From Magicicada septendecula (taxonomy: Eukaryota; Arthropoda; Insecta; Hemiptera; Cicadidae), in the NCBI GenBank assembly GCA_034769895.1, contig CM068372.1, positions 437,600,958 to 437,664,957 of the forward strand: a stretch of DNA of 64,000 nt. Reading direction: 5' to 3'. The notes beneath the pieces were generated by a model that worked only from the letters and a program-made list of their open reading frames with translations, did no database searches and was not told where the DNA came from. The position numbers and the translations under genes are program-made. Positions 47,293-59,062 of this stretch are shown piece after piece (within the stretch, counting starts at the first letter, position 1; the number at the start of each line of letters is the position of its first letter).

Positions 47293-50200
47293 TCTATATA
47301 AATAAAAGGCAATGTTCGTATGTGTGTGCCCTATAGACTCAAAAACTACTCGACCGATTTCGCTGAAAATTTCACAGTTTGTTCTTATTAGTGCCAGGAG
47401 TGTTTAGAGAGGGGTTTGAATGAACTCCGATAGGTAGCGCTGTTGTTTTTACAGTGTTAATTTAGTGCCAGGAGTATTTAGTTGTTGCATAACAATGCCA
47501 CCAAAACGACAAAATATTGGTCGTCACACAAATAGAGCCAAGAGAATGAGAGAAGAAAGAAGAAATGAAACAGAAGAAGAAACAGCACAACGAAATGAAC
47601 GAAATAGGTTACATATGTCACAGTCACGTGCTACTGAATCATCACAACAACACGAAGCACGAAATGAAGCAAGTCGAGTAAGAATTAGAGAATTAAGACA
47701 AAATTTGCCATATGCTGATCGAAATGAACAACGTGAAAATGATCGATTATGCATGCAAATGGTTCGATTGCATCAATTGGTAACACTTGATCGTATTACA
47801 TTTCAGTATAATTCTGAAATTGAATATAGCTTGCATCCAGTTGTTGTTGTTGAAAGTATGAATAAAGTTTGCACACATTGCAAAGCATTAAAATTCAAAA
47901 ATGAAGCACCTGGAATATGTTTGAATGGTAAAGTTAAATTGCCAGTATTGAATGCACCACCTGAGCCCATGTTCTCATTTGTTGCAGGTACTACAACACA
48001 ATCGAAGCATTTTTTGAATAACATACAAAATTATAACACATGCTTTCAAATGACTTCGTTTGGTGCAACGAAGGTATAACTGACAATTATATACCAACAT
48101 TCAAGGTCAAATCTACCATAAAGCAGGCTCTTTGTTACCATTTCCGGATGCTGAACACAAATTTTTGCAAATTTATTTCATTGGAAATTCAAATGATCAA
48201 GTAAATCAACGTTGTGGAATTAACAAAGCCACAAAAAGAGAAATAGTTGAATCGTTGCAAAATTGATTTCATGAACACAATGAATTGATTAAATTGTTCA
48301 AAACAGCCATTGAACAAATGCCATCCGATAACCATAAAATTGTGATTCGAGCCGACAAAACACCTGTTGGACAACACGCAAGAAGATTTAATGCTCCAAC
48401 AATCAATGAAGCAGTAATAGTCATTGTTGGAGAACAATTGAATCATGCGACATCGTACTTCATTGTCGAAATGATCGTCTTTAACGTGTTGCAGAAACTC
48501 ACCGCTCCTACGATGCATTACAATATCCAATATTGTTCGGGGAAGGAGAAGATGGATATCATTTTAACATCAATGTGATAAATCCAGCAAATGGTAATAA
48601 ATAAATTTAATAAAAATAATTAATTAATCACTTTTTTAATTCTAGGTGAAGAAACAAACAAAAAAGTCAATGCTATGAATTACTATTCATAGAGATTGAT
48701 GATTTGTGAACATGAAGAAAATCACATTTTAAAATGTCGTCAATTGTTTCATCAACACATTGTGGACATGTGTGCAAAGATTGAAACTGAACGTTTGTTA
48801 TATATTCGCATGAATCAGAAAAAACTACGTTCTGAAGAATACATACATTTGCGTGATGCAATAAACAATGATGGCAATGTCAATGATATTGGGAGAATTA
48901 CAATATTACCAGCAACATATACAGGCAGTCCACGACACATGCATCAATACGCACAAGATGCAATGTCATATGTTCGTCAATACGGTCATCCAGATTTGTT
49001 CATTACATTCACATGTAATCCGACATGGACTGAGATCAAAGAACATCTATTGCCCGGTCAATCGTCAGCAGATCGTCATAAGATTACTGCACGTGTATTC
49101 AAGCAAAAATTGAAATCATTAATGGATTTCATTGTTAAACATCATGTGTTCGGAGAGACACGTTGCTGGATGTATTCCATTGAATGGCAAAAACGAGGAT
49201 TACCGCATGCCCACATTTTGATTTGATCAATAAAATTACACCCGACGAGATTGATAACGTGATTTCAGCTGAAATTCCCGATTCAACTGTTGATCCTGAA
49301 ATGTTTGAAATTGTCACAAAAAATATGATTCATGGTCCATGTGGTGTTCACAACATGAATTCACCATGTATGGCTGATGGAAAATGCACAAAACGTTATC
49401 CAAGAGCATTGCTTCCAGAAACTATTACTGGCAATGATGGTTATCCACAATATCGTCGTCGATCAACCGATCAGAATGGTAAATCGATAATTTTAAAAGT
49501 CAGAAACCAAGACATTGAAGCTGCTAATCGTTGGGTTGTGCCATATTCACCACTACTATCAAAAATGTTCAAAGCACACATCAATGTTGAATATTGCAAT
49601 TCTGTAAAATCCAACAAATACATTTTCAAATATGTCAACAAAGGAAGTGATATGGCTGTTTTTGGAGTATCAAGTGAGAATGGATCTGTTGATGAAATCA
49701 GTCAGTATCAAATGGGATAGTATATTAGTAGCAATTAAGCAGTGTGGCGTATATTGACATTTTCAATACATGAACGACATCCAACAGTTGTTCATTTGGC
49801 AGTTCATCTCGAAAATGGGCAACATGTTTATTGTACAACAGAAAATGTACGAGAAAGAGCAGTAAGACCACCACCAACAACATTAACTGCATTTTTTCAT
49901 TATGTCAAACTGATACATTTGCCAAAACATTGTTATATTCTGAAATACCAACATATTTTACTTGGAATGCATCAAAAAAAGAATTTCAACGACGCAGACA
50001 AGGAAAAGCAGTTGAAGGTCAACAAGATTTATTTTCAACAGATGCTTTGGGAAGATTATATACTGTTCATCCAAATCATGCAGAATGTTATTATTTGCGT
50101 TTGCTATTGGTTAACGTTCATGGACCAACATCATTTCAAAATTTAAGAACAGTTGATGGTTGTTTGTGTGCAACATATCGAGAAGCATGTCAAACATTGA

Positions 50201-51313
50201 ATTTACTTGAAAACGATGCAAATTGGGATAGTTCACTTGCTGACGCGTCAATTTCTGCTCATCCAAATCAAATACGTACGTTATTTGCAATCATCTACAT
50301 GTTTACCATCAAATCCAAGGGAATTATGGGAAAAATATAAAGATTGTATGACTGATGATATTCTTCATCGACTACATATAAGATGTTGAAACCATGACAT
50401 GCAATTCACACCAGAAATGTATAATGAAGCATTGATTTTGATTGAAGACAAATGTTTGGCAATCGTTAATAAACCATTAGCACAACTGGGAATGACATCA
50501 CCTAATCGGTTGGTAAATGACATATTTGATAGTGAATTACAATGCTTCGACACAATGAATTGAATGTATTTGTATAATCAAATATTCAAAAATTACTTCA
50601 ACAACAAAAACAAGTTTATGATACGATAATGCGAGCAATAAATGATCAAAGTGGTGGAATGTATTTCTTGGATGCACCAGGTGGCACAGGAAAAACATTT
50701 CTCATTTCATTGATATTGGCAACCTCACAAAATAATATTGCATTGGCAATCGCATCATCTGGAATTGCGGCAACTCCATTGGATGGTGGTCGAACAGCAC
50801 ATTCAGCACTTAAATTGCCATTGAATATGCAATACATTGAAACACCAACATGCAACATTTCAAAAACATCAGGAATGGGTAAAGTACTGCAACAGTGCAA
50901 GTTAATTGTATGGGATGAATGCACAATGGCGCATAAAAAATCGTTGGAAGCATTGGATTGAACATTGCAAGATTTACGTGGAAACGAACAGGCATTCGGT
51001 GGTGCGCTAATATTATTAGCAGGTCATTTTCGTCAGACATTACCTGTTATACTACGTTCAACACCAGCTGATGAACTGAATACGTGTTTAAAAGCATAAA
51101 ATTGTGGAGACACGTTAATAAATTTACATTGATGACAAACATGCATGTTCAATTGCAAAACGATGCTTCTGCAGAACATTTTGCAAAACAATTATTGGAT
51201 ATTGGAAATGGCAAAATTACAATTAAATTACCAACCGATTTTTATAGTATCACACACTCAAAAGAAGAATTGATTCAATGCATATTTCAAGATATCACAC
51301 ACCATTACAAAAG
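47293..51313 (+). mobile_element. Decayed autonomous Helitron, 3' end lost
   Basis: The 5' end TCTATATAAATAAAAGGCAA is preceded by A, as expected for Helitrons. It encodes a broken Rep/helicase. At 51313-51314 the sequence changes directly into the truncated LTR of element C, so the Helitron 3' hairpin and CTRR end have been deleted together with most of that LTR. Confidence 0.85.
47495..51313 (+). pseudogene. Helitron Rep-helicase (RepHel) protein
   Basis: The ORF starts MPPKRQNIGRHTNRAKRMRE, with Arg/Glu-rich N-terminal repeats typical of insect Helitrons, and continues to VCTHCKALKFKNE. After breaks (48080-48700), the Helitron-like N domain and HUH nuclease follow: PDLFITFTCNPTW and KRGLPHAHIL (the His-x-His metal motif). 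The tyrosine region is KYIFKYVNKGSDM near 49610-49650. The Pif1-type helicase shows Walker A, DAPGGTGKTFL (~50680), and Walker B, LIVWDECTMAHKKSLEALD (~50910), then GGALILLAGHFRQTLPVI. Many stops and frameshifts are present. The last helicase motifs are missing. Confidence 0.9.
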
Positions 51314-51563
51314 TCAACTACGCCTTTGAAACCAGTTTTCGTCAGTTTTCTCCATCTGTCCCATCGTGGTCACTTATTTTTCCGTTCTCCAGCATAACAC
51401 CATTTGGCTGGCCACACCCAGATATCGAACCATTTCGTCGTAAACAAACGCCTAACTGGTGACTAATCATGACTTCACCAGCTAAAAATATAACTTGTTA
51501 CACAATACATGTCCTGTAAAACCTTGTATACAAAACTTGTAGCCCAAATTTTGCCCCGTTACA
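51314..51563 (-). repeat. Remnant of 5' LTR of element C
   Basis: About 250 bp match 41972-42232 of the 3' LTR. The LTR start (TGTAACGGGGC on the - strand) and the ATTA duplication are intact, but the rest of the LTR is lost at the Helitron junction. Confidence 0.82.
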
Positions 51564-51755
51564 ATTAGTTTGAAATTACTTTTACATTTACAATTAGTTT
51601 GAACAAAAACAAAGTAGGAATCTTCTACTAATTGTTTTAAGATTCTAAAATTTACATTTTAGGGGATACAAATCTGAGAAGATTATGGCATATTCTATTC
51701 TTTCTTAAAAGTGTCTACGGAACCGGAACCCACTTTGGGAACCACTGCACTAAAG

Positions 51756-52006
51756 AGTTGCCGAGAAAACAGTACCAAAGAAGATTTATATGAGAAAGTA
51801 AACAAGTTTGGATGAGGCAGACATGAGGATATCTACTAATAATGTGGTTCTGAGGTACTGGGAGAAGGGGCGAATGGGACCGAACCCCCCCCCCCCAGAG
51901 GGGCAAAAATACTAATGAATTTTGTAAATCTCTTAATTTTTAAGCTGTTTTATTATTTTTTCAGCTGTGTAACTTAATATAAGTTTTTTTTTTTAAATAT
52001 ACAAAC
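51756..52006 (+). other. PRPF40 intron after the hAT nest
   Basis: This contains a C-run at about 51886-51896. No gene was seen. Confidence 0.5.
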
Positions 52007-52105
52007 AGATTTATTACGAACATTTTATTTGCCTCCAAGAGCGTTTAAGACTATAAAACAGGTTAATTACCTTCCGTCACGCTTCTTAAAATCCGAATAC
52101 AGGAT

Positions 52106-52140
52106 TACTCGAGTTTCAACACATTAAGTGTCATCATCAG
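52106..52140 (-). ncRNA. Hammerhead-ribozyme-like motif, left arm
   Basis: On the - strand: CTGATGA, a stem GACAC/GTGTT, GAAAC, TCGA, then GTA as a possible cleavage triplet. The AC/GT pair would form a minimal stem III. Confidence 0.5.
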
Positions 52141-52367
52141 ATCCTCAATGAATATTGGTAAAATTACATACAATGAATTTTACTGTATACCGTGTTCCTG
52201 CACAGGTCCGCGGCGGCCGCATGTATTGTGTTTCGTTCTGTTTTGTGTTGTTTTTAATGTGTGTTAATTTATTTAAATATTTTCGTTATTATGTATGTGT
52301 TGTTTTTATCGTTTGACGAGATGTGCAAACATCAACAAATGTAGTTTTACCAATATTCATTGAGGAT

Positions 52368-52402
52368 CTGATGATGACACTTAATGTGTTGAAACTCGAG
52401 TA
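52368..52402 (+). ncRNA. Hammerhead-ribozyme-like motif, right arm
   Basis: This is the mirror of the left-arm motif, with CTGATGA at 52368-52374, GAAAC at 52391-52395 and GTA at 52400-52402. Confidence 0.5.
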
Positions 52403-52466
52403 ATCCTGTATTCCGATTTTAAGAAGCATGACGGAAGGTAATTAACCTGTTTTATAGATTTATTAC

Positions 52467-53313
52467 ACAGCATTAGCGAATACGATTGAAATATGAAATT
52501 TAGGAAAATCAATTCAATCGATAAGTATCTTGTAAACATTGTTTCAATAATGCATATTTTTATTGTGTTAATGCTGTTTACTTTGGTTGGATTGATTTCA
52601 CCCACTAAACTAAGTGACTTCAGCCATTTAATTTCATAGTTAATGTTGATTAGTCTTAACCTGTTTATTCTTTTGTGTAAAGCCACCCAACCCCAGACCC
52701 CCCAAAATTCTAGGTATGCCCCTGGAAATCACAACAGCATTTTAAGATTCTAATAAGTGAAGACATCAGGTATGCAAAAGATAAGATGATATCAAGAGGC
52801 CGAGAGGGGGAGAGGGAAATAGAGATGTCCGTTTTGTATACTTCCATACGTGTGTTGTCATAATGGGGTTGTAACAGTGGTATGAATAATAATTTTATGT
52901 TATTGTATCTGAGCTTTAAGGATTGTAGAAAAACAATCATGCATGTATGCATCTTTTGTGCGTTTTTCAAAGAAATATGGTTGGTCACCTATTTCCAGTA
53001 TAATACATGTGACAGAAATCATAAGATTATGCAACATAGAAAAACCTAAATTTGAGCTAATTTACTGCAACAACTGATGGCTGTTTTATTATTGTTCAAT
53101 CTTTTGAATATAAAATGTTCTTTAATAATTTCTGAATATGGTTAAAAAAGTAAAATTAGTTAAAATATATTTTTAAAATAGTTAAAAAAATTAAGTGTAT
53201 TCTTCATTAAAATATTTGTTGTTTTTTTTTCTGAAGAAAATGCTAGATGTAGTACATTTTATTAATACAGTTCTAAATGTAATCACTTTATAGTCATTCC
53301 AATTGGTTTTCAG
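52467..53313 (+). other. PRPF40 intron, right end
   Basis: AT-rich sequence with no gene or bounded element. It ends in the acceptor …aattggttttcag. Confidence 0.55.
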
Positions 53314-53421
53314 GAATTTCAGCATGAAACAGAAGAAGCGTGTAGTCACCATCATTCAAGTAGGTCAAAGAAATCAAAGAAAAATAAGAAACAGAAGAAA
53401 AGATCTCGTTCACGATCAGGG
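53314..53421 (+). CDS. PRPF40 exon (end of FF region, start of basic tail)
   Basis: This 108-bp exon, phase 0 at both ends, reads EFQHETEEACSHHH and then a Lys/Ser/Arg-rich run (KKSKKNKKQKKRSRSRSG). It matches the DFMHVLEHECQHHHSKNKK…RSRSRSG transition of vertebrate PRPF40A, directly after the exon ending RVRIFK. Acceptor ttttcag; donor GGG|gtaatt. No exon is missing in the 30-kb intron before it. Confidence 0.93.
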
Positions 53422-54778
53422 GTAATTTAATTTTCTCTTTTTTTTTTTAACCGTTTTTGTGTAACAGAGATTTAATCTGTAACAGGTAAAGAAATGTTTA
53501 TAATAATTACATACAAAATAGAACCTCGTACTTTTGTCAGTATTTGTGAAACTGTATGGCAAAGAGTTGTTAGGAGTGTGTTATGCTTTTATTGTGTTTT
53601 CTTGAAGGCCTCGTATCAGTTGGTTGGTACTGTAATTTTATAAACTATTTAACACTGCAATTTGTGTAATCCAAAATCTACCAGTCCAAAATATCCATTA
53701 ATCCCAAAAAAGAACATTAAATAACAGCTACTACAATTTTAGATTCAATTTACTCTATTTTAAATGTAATGTTTAATCAAAATGTTTATACAGTATGTTT
53801 GTTTTTATTAATTTATTTTTATATTATCCCCTTCAGAGGGATCACCACTGGATATAATAAAATTATGCCGCCATTTTTTTGGCCTTCAAAACATCTCTGA
53901 AGTACACTTTTTGGTATAACTGTGAGCTGGTTCAGCAATTTTGGTTTTATGTTTTCATAGCAGTCACAAAACATTGTCCTCTTGTGATGTTTTCATTATT
54001 GGAAAAGGGGAAAATCAAGTAAATCTGGCAGATATAGTGTTACAGTATCATTACAGTGTTTTATTTTTGCCTAAAATTTTTAAGCAAGTAATGTATGCTA
54101 TTGCATTATTAGGATGCAGTTTCCCTAAATTATCCTTCTATAAACCTGACCTTTTTCTCTGAATAGGTTTATGCAAGTGGTGTAATAGTAATCTTTATTG
54201 TTTGAAAGACACGGTGGTAAAAATTTCATGTTACGCAACATCACAGTCTTCGTCATAATATCACACATTTTGATTCATTTGTGACTGTTTTTGAAGCTTT
54301 TTTTATCATGTCTAAAGCACTCGTTCATGCTTACCAGATGTGCAAAAGCCTTTTGAAACAGTTTCACCACTTTAGAGCAGTTTATCTCTTTCTTTTCATA
54401 AAATTTAATGCAATTTTTTCAATCTTGAATTGAGTAATATTAAAAAAAGTGAAAAATTCAAAAATTGCATAGCCTTTTGATCAAACCTTGTATGTGTGTA
54501 CTGCCTAAGTAAGAATAAACCCAAGCAGAGTTGTGATTTTGCACAAATTTGGATCAACATTGTCACCTGCAGTGGCCCTAATTGAGAGTTAGGGCTACAT
54601 GTAGAGACATTGTTTATATTGGATGTGTATTCTGTTAATTCGGAAAACTATTAGTGGTTTAATTTGGTTTACAGGCTACTAGCCATTGGGTGTACATGTG
54701 TATAGATATAATCAATGTATGTATACGTGAATTAGACTATGCATGTATGTATACGAAGTCTTTGTCTTTGTCTGTGTG
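53422..54778 (+). other. PRPF40 intron
   Basis: No gene is present. A stretch near 54340-54480 (around 'gtttcaccactttagagcag') has a diverged relative at about 60750-60800, so an old repeat family is probably present. Confidence 0.5.
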
Positions 54779-56059
54779 GTGACACACAGGAATCTGACAG
54801 TTTTTAAATAACCAATACTCACTAAATTTTAAACTTCAAATGGGTTTATTGACACAAAATTACAGCTTAATACATGCCATTTGAGTTATGTTAAGGTCTA
54901 CCTTAATTGTGAAAAATAATGTCGGCGAGGTGACGGCCATCTTCTTGAATGCAGTTTTCGAGTCTCCGCTGGAAATCCTGCATCACACGGGCCAACATCT
55001 CTTGAGGGATGACAGCAATTTCTTGAATTATGGGATTCTTCAACTCATCCAAATTGCAGGGTTTGTTAGTGTACACACAGCTTTTGAGGTACACCCACAG
55101 GAAAAAGTCACACATTGATAAGTCGGGAGATCTTGGAGGCCATGGAACATTTCCAAAACGTGAAATGAGGCGTCCACGAAACATGCGTCGAAGAGTATTC
55201 ATTGAATCGTTCGCGGTATGTGCTGTAGTGCCATCTTGCTGAAACCAGACATGTTTCAAGGCAATTCGTCATCTTCCCAGTTCTGGCCTGAAGAACGTTT
55301 GAAGCCTGTGAATGTAATGATCCGAAGTGACAGTGACGCCATTTTCCTAAAAAAAAATACAGTCCAATAATTCCAAAAGACCCAACAGCACACCACACTG
55401 TGACTCGTTGAGAGTGTAGAGGACACTGGTGAATAAGACGTGGTTGTTCAGGTGCCTAATAACACAAGTTATGCTTATTTATGGTCCCGTCCAGATGAAA
55501 ATGAGCTTCATCACTCAACAATTGCACATTTTCACAGTAAAATCCTCACGTTGTTCATAATCTACCACCTTTAGCTGATGCACAAATTGAATTTTGTATG
55601 GGTGGAATTTCAGATCGTTGTGTAAAATTTGCCTGACCATTTCACGGTTGATTGCTAACTCACTTGAATGTCGTCTAGCTGATTGTCTTGGACTCCTAAT
55701 CAGTGCTTCTGTAACTTTTCCTACGTTCTCCGGTGTCATTACATTGCCTGGTGGCTTCTTCTTCATAATGTTCCCAGTTGATCTAAAATTTTCCACCCAT
55801 CTAAGGATTGTGTTCCGACTTGGAATGGCCCCTTGTCGACCAACATTGAAATGACAGCAAAAGAGTCGCTGCGTGGCTGTGATAGGCTCACCACTTCGAA
55901 CAAAACTGTCATATGCAATCAGCTGATGTTAAGGTCCAGTGCTCCATTGGTACTAAAATGGCATCTCGTTGGGAGGAGAACGAGCTCCACCACAACTTTC
56001 TTCCACCTCCGTGCATTTAGTACTACACAGGTCAAAAACGTCCTATTCCCGTGTGTCAC
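54779..56059 (-). mobile_element. Tc1/mariner-superfamily element 2
   Basis: Inverted ends share GTGACACACRGGAAT followed by a GTTTTT run (left from 54779, right to about 56059). The broken transposase on the - strand fills the interior. Exact outer ends and the TA duplication are not certain. Confidence 0.7.
54903..55796 (-). pseudogene. Tc1/mariner-superfamily transposase
   Basis: The N-terminal helix-turn-helix piece (55796-55515) reads TEALIRSPRQSARRHSSELA and NREMVRQILHNDLKFHPYKI. After decayed sequence, the catalytic C-terminal part (55259-54903) has VWFQQDGTTAHTA with the second catalytic Asp, and WPPRSPDLSMCDFFLWVYLK with the third acidic position (Asp). It ends LENCIQEDGRHLADIIF. 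The first catalytic Asp lies in the broken middle. This subgroup is distinct from the mariner at 22936-24207. Confidence 0.82.
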
Positions 56060-56347
56060 CCTATATGGGTTAGTCTTTGTCTCATTGCAAGTTCTTAAGT
56101 AAGTGTACAAAAATTATTATTATATTATTCACCAAGGGTTATTCGGTCATTTTATATAATGGCCTTTTATGAGACAAAATACAACAATGAACTATTATTC
56201 ACTACAAATTTTTAAAACGTATTGTCACAAGTATCATTTAAAGATGTGACTGTTGGTGTTCTGTTTAGGTGTAAACTTTCTGTGGTTTAATCACATACAC
56301 TTTGTTGTTTTGCATTACTAATTTGTTTTTATGTGAACTCATTACAG

Positions 56348-56503
56348 TCTCCAGACAGTGAATCTGATAGAGGTTATTCACGGAGCAATAAGAAACGACG
56401 GCACAGATCTCGAAGTGATTCAGACACAAGTGATTCAGAGCATAGGCGAAGGAATAAACACAAGAAAAAAAAGATGAAACGAGGACATTCACGGAGCCCA
56501 TCT
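56348..56503 (+). CDS. PRPF40 exon (RS/basic tail)
   Basis: This 156-bp exon, phase 0 at both ends, reads SPDSESDRGYSRSNKKRRHR, then SRSDSDTSDSEHRRRNKHKK and KKMKRGHSRSPS. It is the low-complexity Ser/Arg/Lys tail that follows RSRSRSG in PRPF40. Acceptor …cattacag; donor TCT|gtgagt. The final exon, expected to end in a Glu/Leu-rich ELEKRR-like motif, was not recognised before the end of the window. Confidence 0.88.
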
Positions 56504-58639
56504 GTGAGTTTATTGTTGCCAAAATGTAGTGCATTCTTGAAAATACAAGTTTTATTGTTTTAGTAGACTACAGATGTGCTATAGGCTGTTAAGAAATGAC
56601 ATCTTTAAACATTTGTTATCGTGGATTGTTTGTATTAAAATTTTATAAGAGAATGTCAGTCATCGTCATACTAACCTAATATTGAAACATAGAATAAAAA
56701 CTGTGGTGGTGCCATCAAAACAACCATGTTTTACATACACAACACATGCATCCACATAAAATATACTTCGTGGGGTGATTTGGTTGAAAATTTAGAGTTA
56801 AATGTACTGTCCAGTTTAAAATGGTAATGACGTTAACAAATTTTACTGTGAGATTGATTGCGTTTTATTTATAATAAATCATATCTTAGTATTTCAAAAA
56901 GATACACCCAAAGAACAAGCAAAATAGAAAATGTAGAAGAAAATAAAAGATCCATTGGTAAAACTCCAATGAAATAAGGCACACACACGCTCACATACAC
57001 ATTGTGTGTAATGTAAAAGGTGTCCTCATACACATATACATATTTGGATTCTATGCATCCATATAAAAAAAATCCCCATAAACATAGATCTGAAAACATT
57101 TTGCTTTCTATCTGGCCGCCATTTTGTGTTTTTTAAGGAAAACTATCTCAAGAAGGCATTGAGGTATCTCAATGAATATTGGTACACATGTGTACATTAA
57201 TGTTCTTTAACGAATAAAAGAATTGCGGTTATTATATGATCTTGAATTTCAAAATTGCGGCCACTTTAAATTTTTTATAACTGACAGCTCTGCAAAATTT
57301 AAATTTTATCTTATGGCTTGTTACATAAAATGTTAAGCGTTTTATTATGAATACAATGACATATTTTTTGTTCAAATCTGATAACAAATAACTGAGTTAT
57401 GGTGGAAAACAGCCTACCCATAAATTCTGAGTACCTTTTTTTTTATACCGGTCTTCGATTCCTCCAGCATAGGAAAAATTTATTTAAAGATGTTACTATT
57501 TTTTGTTCAAATCAACTCGGTAACAATAATTTATAAGAAAGTAAAAGGTTCGATTTTCAATGAAATGAATGACTTTTAACAACTATTTACACATAATAAT
57601 TTCAATCGCAATAATTAAAATTATTTTGAATCAACGAAAAGTGATAACAGCATATATTGATTTGTAGTTTGAAAGTTGATAACATTAGACGCATATCTGA
57701 CATTTTGGCAAAACTGTAAATAAGGAAACACAAACAAATGAATTTAAGAACTGGCTTTAAGAAAAGTAATTGACGATGTTATTTAGTTAAACTACATGTG
57801 TTATAATACACATGTACAGTAACTATACATGTACATGTTAAACTACATTTACAGTTCCTTTAATAAATACTGTTTATATGTAATAAAAGGCGATGGCAAA
57901 CCAATGAGTGACATTCATGTCTAGCGATACTTGTATCTAAACTAAAGATCTCCACATGCTACCATGAGGTTTGATCAGAAATTTCATGCAGTTTTTCTAT
58001 TTCTTCAGCTTCCTTGTTAGAACTCCGTCCTGTTCTATAACAACAGTACTACATGTTGTCACTCCACCAATTCCTTGGCTGACCAATGCTCCTCTTCGTG
58101 TTTGGTTGTTGGGCAAGGTTAGCCACCTGTGCACTGCTCAAAGAAGCAAGGGGGAGTTTTTGTATTTTTGAACAATTAAGTATCTATCATTTATATTGAT
58201 ATTGCCCCACCGACCCCCCACTGTACAAATCAGTCTCAGTTAATCAAGTAATCTCATGTACGCTGACAATTTTAAGTGCCCAACATTTCAGGAATACACT
58301 TTCTGAGCTTGCACAGTCTTTTTTGTTTTACGTCTTGACTTTTACGAAACATTTTCAAACCGTGGTTACTTTCATTTTTAGAAAGGTAAAGAAATCAAAA
58401 GGGGCCGTACATGTTGAATTTGGTAATAGCAACACTGTGTTATTTTCGGTTAAAATTCTGGAAGAACCTGTTACGTTCAGGTTACTACATTGTGATAATT
58501 TATTCTTCCATAAATCTGGCTGTTTATTTACAAATAGCTCATGTAAGTGATGTAAAATCTCTAATTAGTGCTCTTTATTGAAGGTGACACCTGATGATAA
58601 TTATTTGTGGAACATGTTGCTGTGATCTTAATTTTAATA
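56504..58639 (+). other. PRPF40 intron
   Basis: AT-rich sequence without a credible gene or bounded element. Confidence 0.5.
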
Positions 58640-58777
58640 AATACAACTATTATATTAACGACTCTGAACACAAAGTTTTACCTTACAACCTGAACCGGTT
58701 TTCTAAGGTAAAACTTTGTTTTTACTTATAAAAAACTTTGTGTTCCGAGTCATTAATATAATAGTTGTATTTAGTTA
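58640..58777. repeat. Inverted repeat next to Penelope element 2
   Basis: The arms carry 'aatacaactattatatta' and 'gaacacaaagtttt' and their complements, separated by a short spacer in which 'aaggtaaaactttgt' is repeated. It may be the relic of a further palindromic end. A decayed CTGATGA…GAAC sequence precedes it at about 58592. Confidence 0.5.
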
Positions 58778-58883
58778 AGTAACGGACATGTCATGGACAA
58801 CGAAATCCAAGAATTTAATTTTAATTATATTCAAAAACTTAACGTTAATAGTTCCATCAACGACTTACTTTTTTTGTCGTTAC

Positions 58884-58915
58884 GACGCGTTTCAAGACGT
58901 ATGTCTCATCATCAG
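58884..58915 (-). ncRNA. Hammerhead-ribozyme-like motif, Penelope element 2, main copy
   Basis: On the - strand CTGATGA is followed by a stem GAGAC/GTCTT around ATAC, then GAAAC, GC and GTC. All conserved core positions fit (CUGANGA, GAAA, NUH). Confidence 0.6.
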
Positions 58916-59062
58916 GTGTTTCACTCGATAGGAGAGGTCATCAATACATTAAAATAAAATAAATAACCGAACACATAAAAACACAAATGTGAACGGAACA
59001 TATACGGCCGGTGTGCACCACGTTGAAGTCGAGCCCACACTGTTGTTATTACTGTACGTTAT

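Larger units (their letters stand above)
41057..51563 (-). mobile_element. LTR retrotransposon C (- strand), gutted by later insertions
   Basis: In + orientation it starts TGTAACTATACG (41057) and ends …CCCCGTTACA (51563), flanked by ATTA on both sides (41053-41056 and 51564-51567). The interrupted hAT sequence 'ccatta|gttt' is restored when it is removed. Its own internal region is recognised only near the 3' LTR. The rest is Penelope, P-like and Helitron sequence. Most of its 5' LTR and the primer-binding site are gone. Confidence 0.82.
24668..51747 (+). mobile_element. hAT-type element, copy 2, opened by nested insertions
   Basis: The left end CAGTGGTTCCCAAACTTTT (24668) and its complement at the right (ending 51747) match copy 1. 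The flanking 8-mers are CTCTAAAG (24660-24667) and CACTAAAG (51748-51755), a duplication with one difference. The surviving hAT pieces are 24668-24890, 40785-41056 and 51568-51747, each aligning in order with copy 1. The rest is LTR element A and LTR element C. No transposase is left. Confidence 0.82.
52018..52455. mobile_element. Palindromic insertion with two hammerhead-like cores
   Basis: Long inverted arms (about 52053-52165 and 52340-52455) flank a GC-richer spacer. The 11-bp duplication AGATTTATTAC borders the segment (52007-52017 and 52456-52466). Each arm has a hammerhead-like core, one per strand. There is no ORF. It may be the terminal remains of a Penelope-like element. Confidence 0.65.

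Noticed and set aside
47524-47754. ORF on the - strand inside the Helitron
   Set aside because: It is the reverse shadow of the Arg/Glu-rich Rep-helicase N-terminus.
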